Shown here: positions 1 to 8,648 of the stretch, piece by piece
How positions within the stretch are numbered: the first letter of the stretch is position 1
Layout: every line of letters starts with the position of its first letter
Assembly (NCBI RefSeq): GCF_000176175.1
Contig: NZ_ACZP01000013.1
Location: 1,195,695 to 1,259,694, forward strand
Origin: Vibrio furnissii CIP 102972
GTDB taxonomy: Bacteria > Pseudomonadota > Gammaproteobacteria > Enterobacterales > Vibrionaceae
DNA length: 64,000 nucleotides
Direction of reading: 5' to 3'
Notes under the pieces: model-generated
What the model was told of the DNA's origin: nothing
What the model saw: only the letters and a program-made list of their open reading frames with translations
Databases searched by the model: none
Program-made: the position numbers and the translations under genes

Positions 1-104
1 TTGACGAAAGTTAACAACGTCATGGCACCGAGGAAGAAGGCGATTAACGTCTCTTCGACCTTATCGGTTATATTGCCGACTTTAGAAAAGAATGACTGTT
101 CCAT
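1..104 (-). CDS. dctQ: TRAP transporter small permease DctQ (5' part only)
   Basis: The reverse strand opens with ATG at 104 and reads MEQSFFSKVGNITDKVEETL followed by a hydrophobic run that leaves the window. This matches the start of a DctQ-type small integral membrane subunit of a TRAP (tripartite ATP-independent periplasmic) transporter: a short polar N-terminus with an E-E before the first membrane helix. It lies directly downstream of dctP on the same strand, the usual dctP-dctQ-dctM order, so dctM should lie just outside the window. Only about 34 codons are visible, so the call rests partly on context. Confidence 0.8.
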   Translation of the reverse strand, partial: MEQSFFSKVGNITDKVEETLIAFFLGAMTLLTFV

Positions 105-145
105 GTGATACATCGCTCTATAAGGCTTTCATTATGGTGAGAAAT

Positions 146-172
146 GGCCTCATTGCCCGATACAATGAGGCC
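146..172 (-). terminator. Intergenic stem-loop between dctP and dctQ
   Basis: A perfect 10-bp inverted repeat, GGCCTCATTG at 146-155 and CAATGAGGCC at 163-172, has a 7-base loop. It sits in the 76-base gap between dctP and dctQ and has no run of T after it on the reverse strand. It therefore looks more like an attenuator or mRNA-stabilising hairpin than a full terminator. Such hairpins are common after the abundantly made binding-protein gene of a transporter operon. Confidence 0.6.
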
Positions 173-180
173 CACTTCTA

Positions 181-1182
181 TTACTTGTTGTTCGAAGCTA
201 GAGCGGCTTCGATCAAGTCTGAACCGATGTCTTTCTCGAATTTCTTCCACACCGGTTTCAGCGCATCAACCCAAAGCTGGCGCTGCTCTGGCGTCAGTTC
301 ACGCACTTTGCCACCCGCTTCGATGACGTATTGCTTGTTCTGCTGTTCCACTTTGTTGGATTCTGCGTTTCGTGTTTGGCTCACTTCTTTCAGAATGGTG
401 GTCAGTTGGTCACGGACGTCTGTTGGTAGGCCGTCCCACCACTTGGTTGACGTCACCACCAGGTAATCCAGAATGCCGTGATTGGTTTCCGTAATGCCGT
501 CCTGTACTTCAAAGAACTTCTGGCCGTAGATGTTCGACCACGTGTTTTCCTGTCCATCAATCACTTTGGTCTGCAGGCCGCCATAGACTTCGGCAAACGA
601 CATTTTCTGAGGGTTGGCACCCAACTGTTCGAACTGAGCCACCAGCACATCAGACGCCTGAACGCGGAACTTCAGACCTTTCGCGTCAGCTGGCACCAGA
701 ATGGGTTTGTTGGCGGAAATCTGCTTCATGCCGTTGTGCCAGAATTCCAGCCCTTTCACGCCACGACGGTTCATCGCATTTTTCAGCTTTTCACCCGCAT
801 CCGAGTTTTGGAAACGGTCGACGGCATCAACATCATCAAAAAGGAACGGAAGGTCGAAAAGGCGGAACTTTTTGGTGAATTTTTCAAATTTAGACAGGGA
901 TGGCGCAGCCAGTTGAACATCCCCGTTCAACAGCGCTTCCAGTACTTTGTCATCATCGTATAGCGTTGAGTTCGGGAACACCTGCATACAGGCTTTACCG
1001 TTCATCTCTTCGTTAACGCGTTTTTCTAGCAGTGAGGCAGCAATCCCTTTCGGGTGTTTGTCTGTGTTGGTCACGTGGCTGAACTTGATCACGATTTCAC
1101 CTGGATCACAACTGTTCGCAGCAGCATTGAAGCTTGTGACAGCAAGAATAGAGGCAGTTAACAGGGTAAGCGGCTTTAACAT
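181..1182 (-). CDS. dctP: TRAP transporter C4-dicarboxylate-binding protein DctP
   Basis: The 333-residue product is a periplasmic solute-binding protein of the DctP family. It captures C4-dicarboxylates such as succinate, malate and fumarate and delivers them to the DctQM membrane subunits. It starts with a Sec signal peptide (MLKPLTLLTASILAVTSFNA, cleavage near residue 22). The mature part carries the family pattern, including IVIKFSHVTNTDKHPKG near the N-terminus, LKFRVQASDV in the ligand-binding lobe, and VIDGQENTWSNIYGQKF, where the Asn helps define dicarboxylate-type TRAP proteins. AGGAG lies just upstream of the ATG. dctQ follows on the same strand. A sigma54-type promoter 61-77 bases upstream suggests control by a DctB/DctD-type system. 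Substrate identity is family inference. Confidence 0.92.
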   Translation of the reverse strand: MLKPLTLLTASILAVTSFNAAANSCDPGEIVIKFSHVTNTDKHPKGIAASLLEKRVNEEMNGKACMQVFPNSTLYDDDKVLEALLNGDVQLAAPSLSKFEKFTKKFRLFDLPFLFDDVDAVDRFQNSDAGEKLKNAMNRRGVKGLEFWHNGMKQISANKPILVPADAKGLKFRVQASDVLVAQFEQLGANPQKMSFAEVYGGLQTKVIDGQENTWSNIYGQKFFEVQDGITETNHGILDYLVVTSTKWWDGLPTDVRDQLTTILKEVSQTRNAESNKVEQQNKQYVIEAGGKVRELTPEQRQLWVDALKPVWKKFEKDIGSDLIEAALASNNK

Positions 1183-1242
1183 TATAATTCTCCTTGGTTG
1201 GATGCATCAGTCCCATCTATGGGTACTGCATGTTTCCTAAAG

Positions 1243-1259
1243 AGCAATTACTAAGCCAA
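1243..1259 (-). promoter_or_regulatory. Sigma54-type (-24/-12) promoter of dctP
   Basis: Reading the reverse strand, TTGGC is followed after TTAGTAA by TTGCT. The conserved GG and GC sit exactly as in the RpoN consensus TGGCAC-N5-TTGC, with seven bases between TGGC and TTGC. It lies about 60 bases before the dctP start. RpoN control of C4-dicarboxylate uptake with the enhancer-binding protein DctD is established in other proteobacteria. The -24 element lacks the AC of TGGCAC. Confidence 0.65.
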
Positions 1260-1359
1260 GTGGTTACAAATTGTTAACAGTCCTTATTTAACAGTAAGTT
1301 AGAATTATCCATGAGACAAATGAGTTATCCACGATGAATTCAAGCGACTCAAAATGGGT

Positions 1360-1400
1360 GGAAAATGACCCATCAAAAATCGGGTGTTGGGTCAATTTCC
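1360..1400 (-). terminator. Stem-loop downstream of the subtilisin-like gene
   Basis: Arms at 1360-1372 and 1388-1400 (GGAAAATGACCCA and TGGGTCAATTTCC) pair with one mismatch around a 15-base loop, 49 bases past the protease stop codon. Only a short T-rich stretch follows on the reverse strand, so termination is plausible but not certain. Confidence 0.4.
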
Positions 1401-1448
1401 GCCAAAAATGAATATTGTTTATTGATGAACGATTTATTAATGCACGAG

Positions 1449-2582
1449 TTATTGATGAACGATAGGGTCTGGGTTGCCATCGGGATCGCCCTCGGCATAA
1501 CCGGACATGCTCGGCTGACCGCGCGTGACAAGCAGTACGCCGCACATGTGTGGTGCCGCCATGGACGTTCCATTGTAAGTGACTGTTCCGCCCCCCGCTT
1601 TGGTTGATAGCACCGACACCCCAGGCGCGGCATACTCGACGTCAGATCCATAGTTCGAGAAGTACGCAAAGTTGTCGTTATTATCGATGGCCGATACTGT
1701 ATACACATTGGGATGAACCGTGCTCGCAGGCGTATACAACGAGGCGTCATCTGCTGAATTCCCTGCGGCAATTGAAAACAAGATCCCGGCATCCGCGGCG
1801 GTTTTGATCGCGGTATCCAACGCTTGCGAATAGCCTTTCGCGCCCAAGCTTAAGTTGGCACAATCCCCTGAGGCGGCGGCCTCCGCAACGTAATCCACAC
1901 CAGCAATCACTCCAGAAATCGTTCCGCTACCAGCATTGTCGAGCACTCGGACGGGCACCACCGTGACGCCCGCAGCCACCCCCACAACATCCATTGCATT
2001 GTTGATCGCCCCGACGGTTCCAGCGACATGGGTGCCATGGCCATTTCCATCCGACGTTTGATTGGGCTTGCCGCGTGAGAAATTTCTCCCAGAGCGAGCA
2101 TCCACATTCAAATCCGGATGTTTATCGTCAATGCCGGTATCGATGATCCACGCTCGGGCATCGTCACCACTCATGTCTACAAAACCGCCCACACGCTTAA
2201 TACCCCAGGGCGTGGTTTGTGGCGGCTCAGTCGACGTTCCGCTATCGCCATTGTTCGGTTTATTGCCCCCACGCGGCATCGCCTGCACGGCCAGATCCGG
2301 CTCGATGTAATCAATGTCAGGGAAACGGTGTTGAAGTCCTTGTAGCGCCGTCAGTGGCATCTGCACCGCAAACCCTTGCAGGGTATGTTGATAGCGAAAC
2401 AGCACCGCTCCGCGCTGGTTTTCAATCGCGGCCAGCACCTGTTGTGCGGCATTGGGTGAAGCATCCTTCTTCAGCACCACGATGTAGCGGTCCGTCAGAT
2501 CCACGCCGGGATGGACAACCGCCCATGACGCAGATGACACAAGCAGAGAGGCCAGTGTGAGAGAAATCGTAGTTCGGCGCAT
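1449..2582 (-). CDS. Secreted subtilisin-like serine protease (S8 family)
   Basis: The 377-residue product has a signal peptide (MRRTTISLTLASLLVSSASWA), an I9-type inhibitor propeptide at about residues 31-100 (DRYIVVLKKDASP to FPDIDYIEPD), a short low-complexity linker, and an S8 catalytic domain. The triad is visible: Asp148 in IIDTGID, His182 in GHGTHVAGT and Ser340 in GTSMAAPH, with the oxyanion Asn275 in SIAAGNS. The C-terminus ends in a DPDGNPDP motif, as in a subgroup of S8 peptidases, so it is not obviously truncated. The start at 2582 is chosen because it gives a clean signal peptide with GGAAAG upstream; an in-frame start 15 codons earlier would bury it. The gene is monocistronic. 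It is expected to act outside the cell; substrate unknown. Confidence 0.88.
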   Translation of the reverse strand: MRRTTISLTLASLLVSSASWAVVHPGVDLTDRYIVVLKKDASPNAAQQVLAAIENQRGAVLFRYQHTLQGFAVQMPLTALQGLQHRFPDIDYIEPDLAVQAMPRGGNKPNNGDSGTSTEPPQTTPWGIKRVGGFVDMSGDDARAWIIDTGIDDKHPDLNVDARSGRNFSRGKPNQTSDGNGHGTHVAGTVGAINNAMDVVGVAAGVTVVPVRVLDNAGSGTISGVIAGVDYVAEAAASGDCANLSLGAKGYSQALDTAIKTAADAGILFSIAAGNSADDASLYTPASTVHPNVYTVSAIDNNDNFAYFSNYGSDVEYAAPGVSVLSTKAGGGTVTYNGTSMAAPHMCGVLLVTRGQPSMSGYAEGDPDGNPDPIVHQ

Positions 2583-2963
2583 AACGTCTTTCCATGTGTG
2601 ATCACAACATGGTTCAATTATAGCCACTAATGATAGAAATGTTATTTAACGAACCATTCGAAAAGATCAGTGCATTCGAAGAGGTAAGTGCACCCTCCGT
2701 CTGAGCCATGCATTGACCCAGCCGCACCCCCGTGCTGGTTGCCCAGACCTCCCCCGAGTCCCTGAGCAGCAGTGGAGAGTGCACTTAAAGCGTTGAAATC
2801 ATGAGGCATTGGAAACCGAAAGTCCCCGATATGTTCACGATGATTGGTATACAGTCACACAATATTAGACCAAAAACCACGGACCAGTTGTAACAATTTG
2901 TCTGCATGGTTTGACGTCCATCATGGCATACGGCAATCCATGGACATCAAACCCAGACGTGGT
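2583..2963. other. Non-coding stretch between protease and binding-protein genes
   Basis: About 380 bases without a convincing gene. It should hold the protease promoter and the 3' end of the binding-protein transcript. An interrupted inverted repeat (AAGTGCAC near 2687, GTGCACTT near 2780) and the stem-loop at 2908-2953 are the only structures seen. Confidence 0.5.
2908..2953 (-). repeat. Imperfect inverted repeat after the binding-protein gene
   Basis: Arms GGTTTGACGTCCAT (2908-2921) and ATGGACATCAAACC (2940-2953) pair over 14 positions with one mismatch and an 18-base loop. It starts 10 bases beyond the stop codon of the GtsA-like gene. No T run follows on the reverse strand, so it may protect the transcript end or bind a protein rather than act as an intrinsic terminator. 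Confidence 0.5.
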
Positions 2964-4211
2964 TTACCTCGCCGCTTTGACGGCTTTGGCCAGTCGCTGC
3001 GCCGCCTCACGCGGATCGGCCGTGCGGTCTGCCGCAAAGTTGCTGACCACATCAAAAATAGCGGCCTGCACATAGTTGGTGGTCGCCATGTCATGGGCAA
3101 CACTTGGCACCAGCGATGCGGTTTTTGCCGAGGATTTAAACTCACGCATCGAATCCACGGCACACTGATCAAAGGACGACATATCCATGTCCGTGCGTAC
3201 CGGAATCGAACCTTTGTTCAAGTTAAACACCTTTTGAAATTCCGGATCCAGAATGGTTTTCGCCAACACCTGCTGCGCTTGAATACTGTCGTGATCGTTC
3301 AGTTCAAAAAAGACGAAACTATCCACGTTGTAGATAAACGCCCCTGCCGTGCCTAACGCGGGCAAGCAAACATAATCTTTGCCCGGTTGTTTGCCCGCAG
3401 CCGAAAACTCGCCTTTGGCCCAGTCCCCCATGATCTGCATCGCCGCTTCCCCTTTGATCACCATCGAGGTCGCCACGTTCCAATCTCGTCCCGGCGCGCC
3501 GCCGTCAACGTACCGATGCAACCGCTGAAACTGCGTAAACACCTCAACCATTTGCGTGCTGGACAAGGTCTTCATGTCTAAGTCGACAAACGCCTTGACG
3601 TACCCTTGCGCGCCGAGCATATCCAGTGCCAACGTTTCAAACACCGTCACATCCTGCCAAGGCTGTCCCCCATACGCGAGCGGAATATACCCGGCGGCCT
3701 GAATTTGATCGGCCGCGACAAAGAACTCATCCAAGTTAGTAGGGATCTTGGCGCCAGCCTGTTGAAACACCTTAGGATTGGCCCAGATCCAGTTCACGCG
3801 GTGCACATTCACCGGCACCGCCACGTAATCTTGGTGATATTTCATGACATCGGTGATCATCGGCGGAATGAAGGAATCCCACCCTTCAGTTGTTGCCACC
3901 TCGTTTAAGTTGGTCAGAAAGCCCAAACTCGCCCATTCCTGAATATCGTGGCCTTTAATTTGGGCCGCAGCTGGCGGATTGCCCGACACAGCCCGCGTTT
4001 TCAGCACAGTCATCGCACTTTCTCCGCCCCCGCCCGCGACCGCAAAATCATTCCACGTGTAGCCCTGCTGCTCGAGCATCTCTTTCAACACAGTGATGGA
4101 TTTCGCCTCGCCGCCGGAAGTCCACCAGTGCAGCACTTCCACTTCGCCAGCCGAAGCATGAGAGACCGCCAGCCAGAGTGCCGCGGTGAGTAAACATTTT
4201 AGTCGATTCAT
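2964..4211 (-). CDS. GtsA-like periplasmic sugar-binding protein without its transporter
   Basis: The 415-residue product is an extracellular solute-binding protein of the family 1 carbohydrate ABC group. It has a signal peptide ([21 protein letters not shown]). The mature start [15 protein letters not shown] and the motifs [15 protein letters not shown] and [12 protein letters not shown] closely resemble the glucose/mannose-binding GtsA proteins of pseudomonads. The start at 4211 gives the signal peptide directly; ATG at 4220 and GTG at 4232 are alternatives, the latter overlapping the kinase stop. It is the last gene of an operon with a response regulator and sensor kinase, the order known for gltR-gtrS-gtsA in Pseudomonas. 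No permease (GtsB/C) or ATPase follows; the next gene is a protease. It may feed a distant transporter or serve as a sensory co-receptor (inference). Confidence 0.85.
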   Translation of the reverse strand: MNRLKCLLTAALWLAVSHASAGEVEVLHWWTSGGEAKSITVLKEMLEQQGYTWNDFAVAGGGGESAMTVLKTRAVSGNPPAAAQIKGHDIQEWASLGFLTNLNEVATTEGWDSFIPPMITDVMKYHQDYVAVPVNVHRVNWIWANPKVFQQAGAKIPTNLDEFFVAADQIQAAGYIPLAYGGQPWQDVTVFETLALDMLGAQGYVKAFVDLDMKTLSSTQMVEVFTQFQRLHRYVDGGAPGRDWNVATSMVIKGEAAMQIMGDWAKGEFSAAGKQPGKDYVCLPALGTAGAFIYNVDSFVFFELNDHDSIQAQQVLAKTILDPEFQKVFNLNKGSIPVRTDMDMSSFDQCAVDSMREFKSSAKTASLVPSVAHDMATTNYVQAAIFDVVSNFAADRTADPREAAQRLAKAVKAAR

Positions 4212-4228
4212 GATGAGCATCCGTTGCG

Positions 4229-5683
4229 TCACACGTCGATGGTCGGCGGAATAAACACTTGTACCAATAGCCCCCCTTGGAGCGAATTACTGATGATCAA
4301 GTCGCCGCCGTGCCCGTGCAGAATATTACGACAAATTCCCAGCCCCAAACCGTGTCCTTCCCCATCCTCTGACAGACGGAAATAGGGTTCAAAGACGGCG
4401 TCCAATTGGCTCTCCGGAATCCCCGGGCCTTGGTCATGAATCGAGATCACCACCCATTCCGGCGTTTCATGGATGCTGACGGTCACGTCATCACCATACT
4501 TAACCCCGTTGCCAATCAAATTGGTGAGTACACGTTTCATCGCCAGCGGCTTCGCGACCAAAGGTTCCATCTCAACCGGTTTGAAATGCACCGTTTCACG
4601 CGCAAAGTTATACCCTTCAGCAATGTTCAAAATCAGTTCGTTCAGGTCGATGTAATCATTGTTTTCGTGCAGTTCGGTGTCGCGCACACATTGCAGCGCG
4701 CCTTTGACCATCATTTCCAGCTCATCGAGATCGCGGTTAAACTTCTCGCGTTTGACGTCACTTTCCAACAGCTCGGCACGCAATCGCAGACGCGTGATTG
4801 GGGTTTTCAGATCGTGTGAAATGGCAGCAAAGAGATGCTCGCGATCCGACACATACCGACGAATGCGCTGCTGCATGCGGTTAAATGCTCGAGTCGCCGT
4901 CACCAACTCGCTCGCCCCTTCTTCGCGTAATGGCCGCTGGGCGATATCGAGGCTGAGATCGTTCGCCGCCCGTGCCAGATTTTTCAGCGGCCGGACCTGA
5001 CGTCGCATCAGCAAATAAGTCAGCAACAGCAAAATCGTCGTCGAGAAGAACAGGAACAGAATCTGCTCACGCCCGAGAATGTTGTCATCGAGTTTGACAT
5101 ACGGCGCGGGCAGCAAAGCCGCGACGTAAATCCATTCGTGTTCACCGAGTTCAATCTGCACCACCAGCACCGGCGGATTCAGCGGCTCCAGCGTTAAGGT
5201 GTGATACGCCCACGATTTCGGCAGATCGCTGAGTAGAATATCGTTTTTCAGCAAACGCAGTTTTTCCGGCCGGGTGAAATCCACCAGAATATTGCCAACG
5301 TGCGTTAGTTTCTGATGCAAGACGTCCTGCACGGCCTCAACCGACGCCAACTTGAGACTGGTGTCTTCAATGGGCTCGACGATGAGCTGCTCTTTATTAA
5401 ACGAAACAAAAAAGCGCGTGCCGCCCATATTGCGGATCTGATCGAGGACAATGTGACGATACTTGACGGGCAGAGACTGGAAAAAAGTCACGGTTGACGC
5501 AAACATGCCCGCCATACTGGCGGAAGCCGAACGAATGCCTTCCAACTCATTGGCTTTGGATTGACTGTACCAAATCGATGTGGCGACGCCCTGTGCCAAC
5601 ATCACGGCCAACAAGGTCAACAATAAGGTTCGCGCCACCAGCGACGTGGGTTTGATGCGTGTCCATACGCGGTGTATCGGCAT
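4229..5683 (-). CDS. Sensor histidine kinase (GtrS/EnvZ type)
   Basis: The 484-residue inner-membrane kinase has a first membrane helix at about residues 16-36, a periplasmic sensor domain of about 170 residues, a second helix at about 208-226, a HAMP region, HisKA with the phospho-accepting His290 in [14 protein letters not shown], and an ATPase domain with N box ([10 protein letters not shown]), G1 (DQGPGIPE) and G2 ([11 protein letters not shown]). The start at 5683 is preferred because the regulator stop (5685-5687) immediately precedes it, giving a tightly coupled pair. The sugar-binding protein gene follows 17 bases after its stop. The operon position suggests it senses a sugar or sugar acid, possibly through the binding protein; the ligand is not shown by the sequence. 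Confidence 0.88.
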   Translation of the reverse strand: MPIHRVWTRIKPTSLVARTLLLTLLAVMLAQGVATSIWYSQSKANELEGIRSASASMAGMFASTVTFFQSLPVKYRHIVLDQIRNMGGTRFFVSFNKEQLIVEPIEDTSLKLASVEAVQDVLHQKLTHVGNILVDFTRPEKLRLLKNDILLSDLPKSWAYHTLTLEPLNPPVLVVQIELGEHEWIYVAALLPAPYVKLDDNILGREQILFLFFSTTILLLLTYLLMRRQVRPLKNLARAANDLSLDIAQRPLREEGASELVTATRAFNRMQQRIRRYVSDREHLFAAISHDLKTPITRLRLRAELLESDVKREKFNRDLDELEMMVKGALQCVRDTELHENNDYIDLNELILNIAEGYNFARETVHFKPVEMEPLVAKPLAMKRVLTNLIGNGVKYGDDVTVSIHETPEWVVISIHDQGPGIPESQLDAVFEPYFRLSEDGEGHGLGLGICRNILHGHGGDLIISNSLQGGLLVQVFIPPTIDV

Positions 5684-5684
5684 G

Positions 5685-6410
5685 TCAGTACTCGCGTTGA
5701 ACCGGTACCGACAGGATGTAGCCATTCCCGCGCATGGTTTTGATGTAGTTCGGGAATTGGGTACTCTCGCCCAGCCGTTGACGCAAACGGCTCAATTGCA
5801 CGTCAATGCCACGTTCAAAAGGCAGTGCTTCACGTCCACGGGTGGCAAACGAGATCGTATCGCGATCAATGACTTCATTCGGACGATTGAGAAACAGCAT
5901 CAACAGCAGGTAATCACTGCCCGACAATTCATGCGCGTCTTCTCGTTTCAGATGAACGATGCGATGGGTCAGCGTATCCAGTCGCCAATCACCAAACACA
6001 ATATGAGACGGCGTGGGTTCTTCCGGCTTCTCCTCATTGACCTGCACGCGGCGCAGCAGCGCTTTGATTCGTGCCATCAACTGGCGGGGGCTAAATGGTT
6101 TGGCGATATAATCGTCGGCACCGATGTCCAAACCGATGATTTGATCGGTCTCGTCCGAAACCGCCGTTAACATGATGATCGGCACATTAGAATCGCGTCG
6201 TATCTTTTGACACAAGGTAAAGCCATCCTCACCCGGCAGCATGACATCCAATAACACCAAATCTGGATAGCCATGATCCGTCAAGTATTGTGCCAACGCA
6301 CGACCATCGGAAACCGTGGCTACGCTGAAACCAGATTTGCTCAGATATTCATCCAACAGTTCACAGATTTCGATGTCATCATCAACGACTAAAATATGCG
6401 TGTTTTCCAT
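5685..6410 (-). CDS. OmpR-family response regulator (GltR-like)
   Basis: The 241-residue product has an N-terminal receiver domain with the acidic pocket at Asp10-12, phospho-acceptor Asp55 in LVLLDVMLPG, and the conserved Lys in DDYIAKPFSP. A C-terminal winged-helix DNA-binding domain follows (about 145-240, ending in TMRGNGYIL). The start at 6410 (MENTHILVVDDD) places the receiver domain at the N-terminus; an upstream ATG at 6470 would add 20 unrelated residues. It is the first gene of the operon with the kinase and the sugar-binding protein. By analogy with GltR it may control sugar uptake or catabolism genes; the targets are unknown. Confidence 0.88.
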   Translation of the reverse strand: MENTHILVVDDDIEICELLDEYLSKSGFSVATVSDGRALAQYLTDHGYPDLVLLDVMLPGEDGFTLCQKIRRDSNVPIIMLTAVSDETDQIIGLDIGADDYIAKPFSPRQLMARIKALLRRVQVNEEKPEEPTPSHIVFGDWRLDTLTHRIVHLKREDAHELSGSDYLLLMLFLNRPNEVIDRDTISFATRGREALPFERGIDVQLSRLRQRLGESTQFPNYIKTMRGNGYILSVPVQREY

Positions 6411-6660
6411 TCCCCACCCACTGAAAGCACGATTTGGCACAGTGTAACAATCCAGTTCACTATTCATCATTGATATTTATGTAAAGTTTGAATCCATCCA
6501 AGATGGCGATCACATTTTGATGGTGTCTTGAACACGCCGTCTGTTCTGCGATGTTTCGCGCCGTGCAGCGCCCGTGGCACACATCGCGCTTTCCCTCGCA
6601 TCGACCGCCGCTCAGTCTGCGGGTCATGTGCTGGGCCAACCCGTAAGAAGCGCATGGGAT
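6411..6660. other. Intergenic stretch upstream of the two-component operon
   Basis: This spacer should carry the promoter of the response-regulator operon, transcribed leftwards. No convincing gene, repeat or operator was recognised. Its rightmost part (about 6530-6660) is rich in short GC words but lacks a supported reading frame. Confidence 0.4.
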
Positions 6661-6684
6661 AAAAAACCCGGCTCAGGCCGGGTT
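6661..6684 (-). terminator. Intrinsic terminator of selO
   Basis: On the reverse strand an 8-bp GC-rich stem (AACCCGGC/GCCGGGTT, 4-base loop) is followed by six T. It lies 34 bases after the selO stop codon. Confidence 0.85.
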
Positions 6685-6717
6685 CTCTCAAGACAATATA
6701 TTGCGGTGAAAGCGTGT

Positions 6718-8187
6718 TTAAGACGAACAGCTGATTTCGAGCTTCTTGCCCCACTCGGGCGGCAGTTTGGCGTACGCTTCAGCGTCCGGTTGTTCATCAA
6801 AAGGATGCTTCAACACCTGCGCCAATCGCAACACTTCGCTGTCGTCGCCCTGCTCCGCTTTGTCGATCGCAATCTGCGCCAAGTAATTACGCAGAATATA
6901 TTTCGGGTTCACTTGACGCATTTTGGCGCAGCGCTCATGGGCGCTCACAACCTGACCTTGCTCATCGCGCTCCAATGCACAACGGTTCAAATAGCGCGTG
7001 AGCCACGCCAGTGCCGCGTCACGGTCAAGACACAAATCCGCCACATGCTGCGCAGGCTGAGTATCCAGAGCAGACAACTGACGCATAAAGCGCGTGTAAT
7101 CTACGTGGTGTGTTTCGAGCAGTTCAAACAGATCATGAAACAGCTCACCGTCTCCCTCTAGCCGAGTCGTTAACCCTAATTTGTCGCGCATCAAGCCGCT
7201 AAAATAGCCGTTGAGCTGCGTTTCATAGGCACTCAATGCTGCTTCTAAAGCCTCGCGTTCAATCAACGGCGACAGCGCATGCGCCAGCGCCGATAAATTC
7301 CACAACGCAACGCGCGGTTGCTGATCGAACGCGTAACGTCCTTGGTAATCGGAGTGATTGCAGATATAACCAGGCTCGTAATCGTCTAAAAAGCCGTACG
7401 GGCCGTAATCAAACGTCTGACCGAGGATCGACATGTTGTCGGTATTCATCACCCCATGCGCAAACCCAACCGCCTGCCACTGGGCAATCATCTTCGCCGT
7501 GCGATCCACGATGTGGTCAAACATCGCCGCATACGGCTGTGCGGTCTTCGCACAGTGCGGGAGATACCATTCGATGACTTTGTCCGCCAACAATTTAAGT
7601 TCGTCATGCTGCTCGGTATAAAACAGGTATTCAAAGTGCCCAAAGCGAATGTGACTTTGCGCCACACGCACCAGCAACGCGCCGCGCTCTTGCTTTTCGC
7701 GATACACCGGCGTGTCACTGCGCATCAGGGCCAACGCGCGGGTGGTGGCAATGCCCAGCCCAGCCATCGCTTCGCTGCACAAATATTCTCGGATCGACGA
7801 ACGCAATACCGCGCGACCATCGCCCATTCGCGAATATGGCGTCAGACCCGCGCCTTTCAGATGGATGTCGAACACCTCGCCTTGCCGCGTCGCCATTTCC
7901 GCCAGCAATAAACCGCGGCCATCCCCGAGATCCGGATTGTAGACCCCAAACTGGTGACCAGCGTATTTCATCGCTAATGGTGAAAATGCGGCGGGTAACT
8001 GCGCGCCGGACAAGCTGTGCAGTAATTCATCATTGGGGGTATGAGGCAGGCCAAATTGGTGCGCCAAATCGTGATTCCACGCGACCCAGCGAACATGGCT
8101 GAGCGGTTGCGGTTGCACCGGCGTGAAAAACGCATCAGGTAATGTGCTGAAGCGGGTTGTTAATGTGACGCTGTCCCAAACCGACAT
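6718..8187 (-). CDS. selO: Protein adenylyltransferase SelO (YdiU)
   Basis: The 489-residue product is a member of the SelO pseudokinase family, which transfers AMP from ATP to Ser, Thr or Tyr of target proteins and is linked to redox stress. Visible family features are [20 protein letters not shown] near residues 73-92, the nucleotide-binding Lys in [32 protein letters not shown], the metal/catalytic motif [11 protein letters not shown], and [14 protein letters not shown]. It ends in CSS, with Cys where many eukaryotic SelO proteins have selenocysteine. Length is normal. It is monocistronic with its own terminator. Confidence 0.93.
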   Translation of the reverse strand: MSVWDSVTLTTRFSTLPDAFFTPVQPQPLSHVRWVAWNHDLAHQFGLPHTPNDELLHSLSGAQLPAAFSPLAMKYAGHQFGVYNPDLGDGRGLLLAEMATRQGEVFDIHLKGAGLTPYSRMGDGRAVLRSSIREYLCSEAMAGLGIATTRALALMRSDTPVYREKQERGALLVRVAQSHIRFGHFEYLFYTEQHDELKLLADKVIEWYLPHCAKTAQPYAAMFDHIVDRTAKMIAQWQAVGFAHGVMNTDNMSILGQTFDYGPYGFLDDYEPGYICNHSDYQGRYAFDQQPRVALWNLSALAHALSPLIEREALEAALSAYETQLNGYFSGLMRDKLGLTTRLEGDGELFHDLFELLETHHVDYTRFMRQLSALDTQPAQHVADLCLDRDAALAWLTRYLNRCALERDEQGQVVSAHERCAKMRQVNPKYILRNYLAQIAIDKAEQGDDSEVLRLAQVLKHPFDEQPDAEAYAKLPPEWGKKLEISCSS

Positions 8188-8297
8188 AACACTATCTCTT
8201 GTTCAACTATTTGCGTGCAAGTTAGCAAATACCCGAGTGGAATACTAGGTTTTAACTGAAGCGCCTGCTCGAAGCGAAAGGGAATTTAAACGGCAGT

Positions 8298-8323
8298 AAA
8301 AACCCCAGCAGCAAGCTGGGGTT
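8298..8323 (-). terminator. Terminator of the 32-codon membrane-peptide gene
   Basis: Stem AACCCCAGC (8301-8309) and GCTGGGGTT (8315-8323) with loop AGCAA runs on the reverse strand into five T. The only gene upstream on that strand is the small ORF ending at 8361, so this hairpin supports it as a transcribed unit. The selO start lies further left. Confidence 0.75.
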
Positions 8324-8334
8324 CTCTTCATTAC

Positions 8335-8364
8335 ACTTTTCTTCACTAGACTTTTCTTCACTAG
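8335..8364. repeat. Perfect 15-bp tandem duplication
   Basis: ACTTTTCTTCACTAG occurs twice head to tail at 8335-8349 and 8350-8364. The right copy contains the stop codon of the small membrane-peptide gene read leftwards. Confidence 0.9.
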
Positions 8365-8459
8365 ACTAAGAAAAATACGCCGACGACCGTGACCAGGGAG
8401 AACACGAGCGTTCTGCCTATCACTCCCAATACACTCGGTTGAATCATTTCTACGTGCAT
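8361..8459 (-). CDS. 32-residue single-span membrane peptide
   Basis: This short gene encodes MHVEMIQPSVLGVIGRTLVF then SLVTVVGVFFLV: a polar N-terminus and one hydrophobic helix of about 20 residues ending at the C-terminus. A strong ribosome-binding site (GGGGAGAG) sits just before the ATG, and an intrinsic terminator lies about 40 bases beyond the TAG. Together these argue for a real small-protein gene. I do not recognise the family. Small single-span peptides of this kind often bind larger membrane complexes, but no partner can be named. It is transcribed away from sdaA. Confidence 0.7.
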   Translation of the reverse strand: MHVEMIQPSVLGVIGRTLVFSLVTVVGVFFLV

Positions 8460-8648
8460 TTGTCTCTCCCCTTTGAATGTGACACTGTTATGACAATATG
8501 ATGAAGTTTCATCCAATTCTCAAGCGCCAACAATATTAATTTTTTGTTACATCGCAGATGACAAAAGGCAACCAAGACAAAGGTTAACGTCTACGCTTTA
8601 AAGGCGCACAATAGCGTTTTGAGGCTGAATACCACGACAGGTGACCGT

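Noticed and set aside
1449..2582. Truncated protease
   Set aside because: The short C-terminus after the catalytic Ser looked clipped, but the DPDGNPDP ending recurs in an S8 subgroup as I recall it, and the triad is complete.
5580..6170. Open frame of 196 codons on the + strand
   Set aside because: It is antisense to the response-regulator and kinase genes, whose catalytic residues are intact; the composition is unlike protein.
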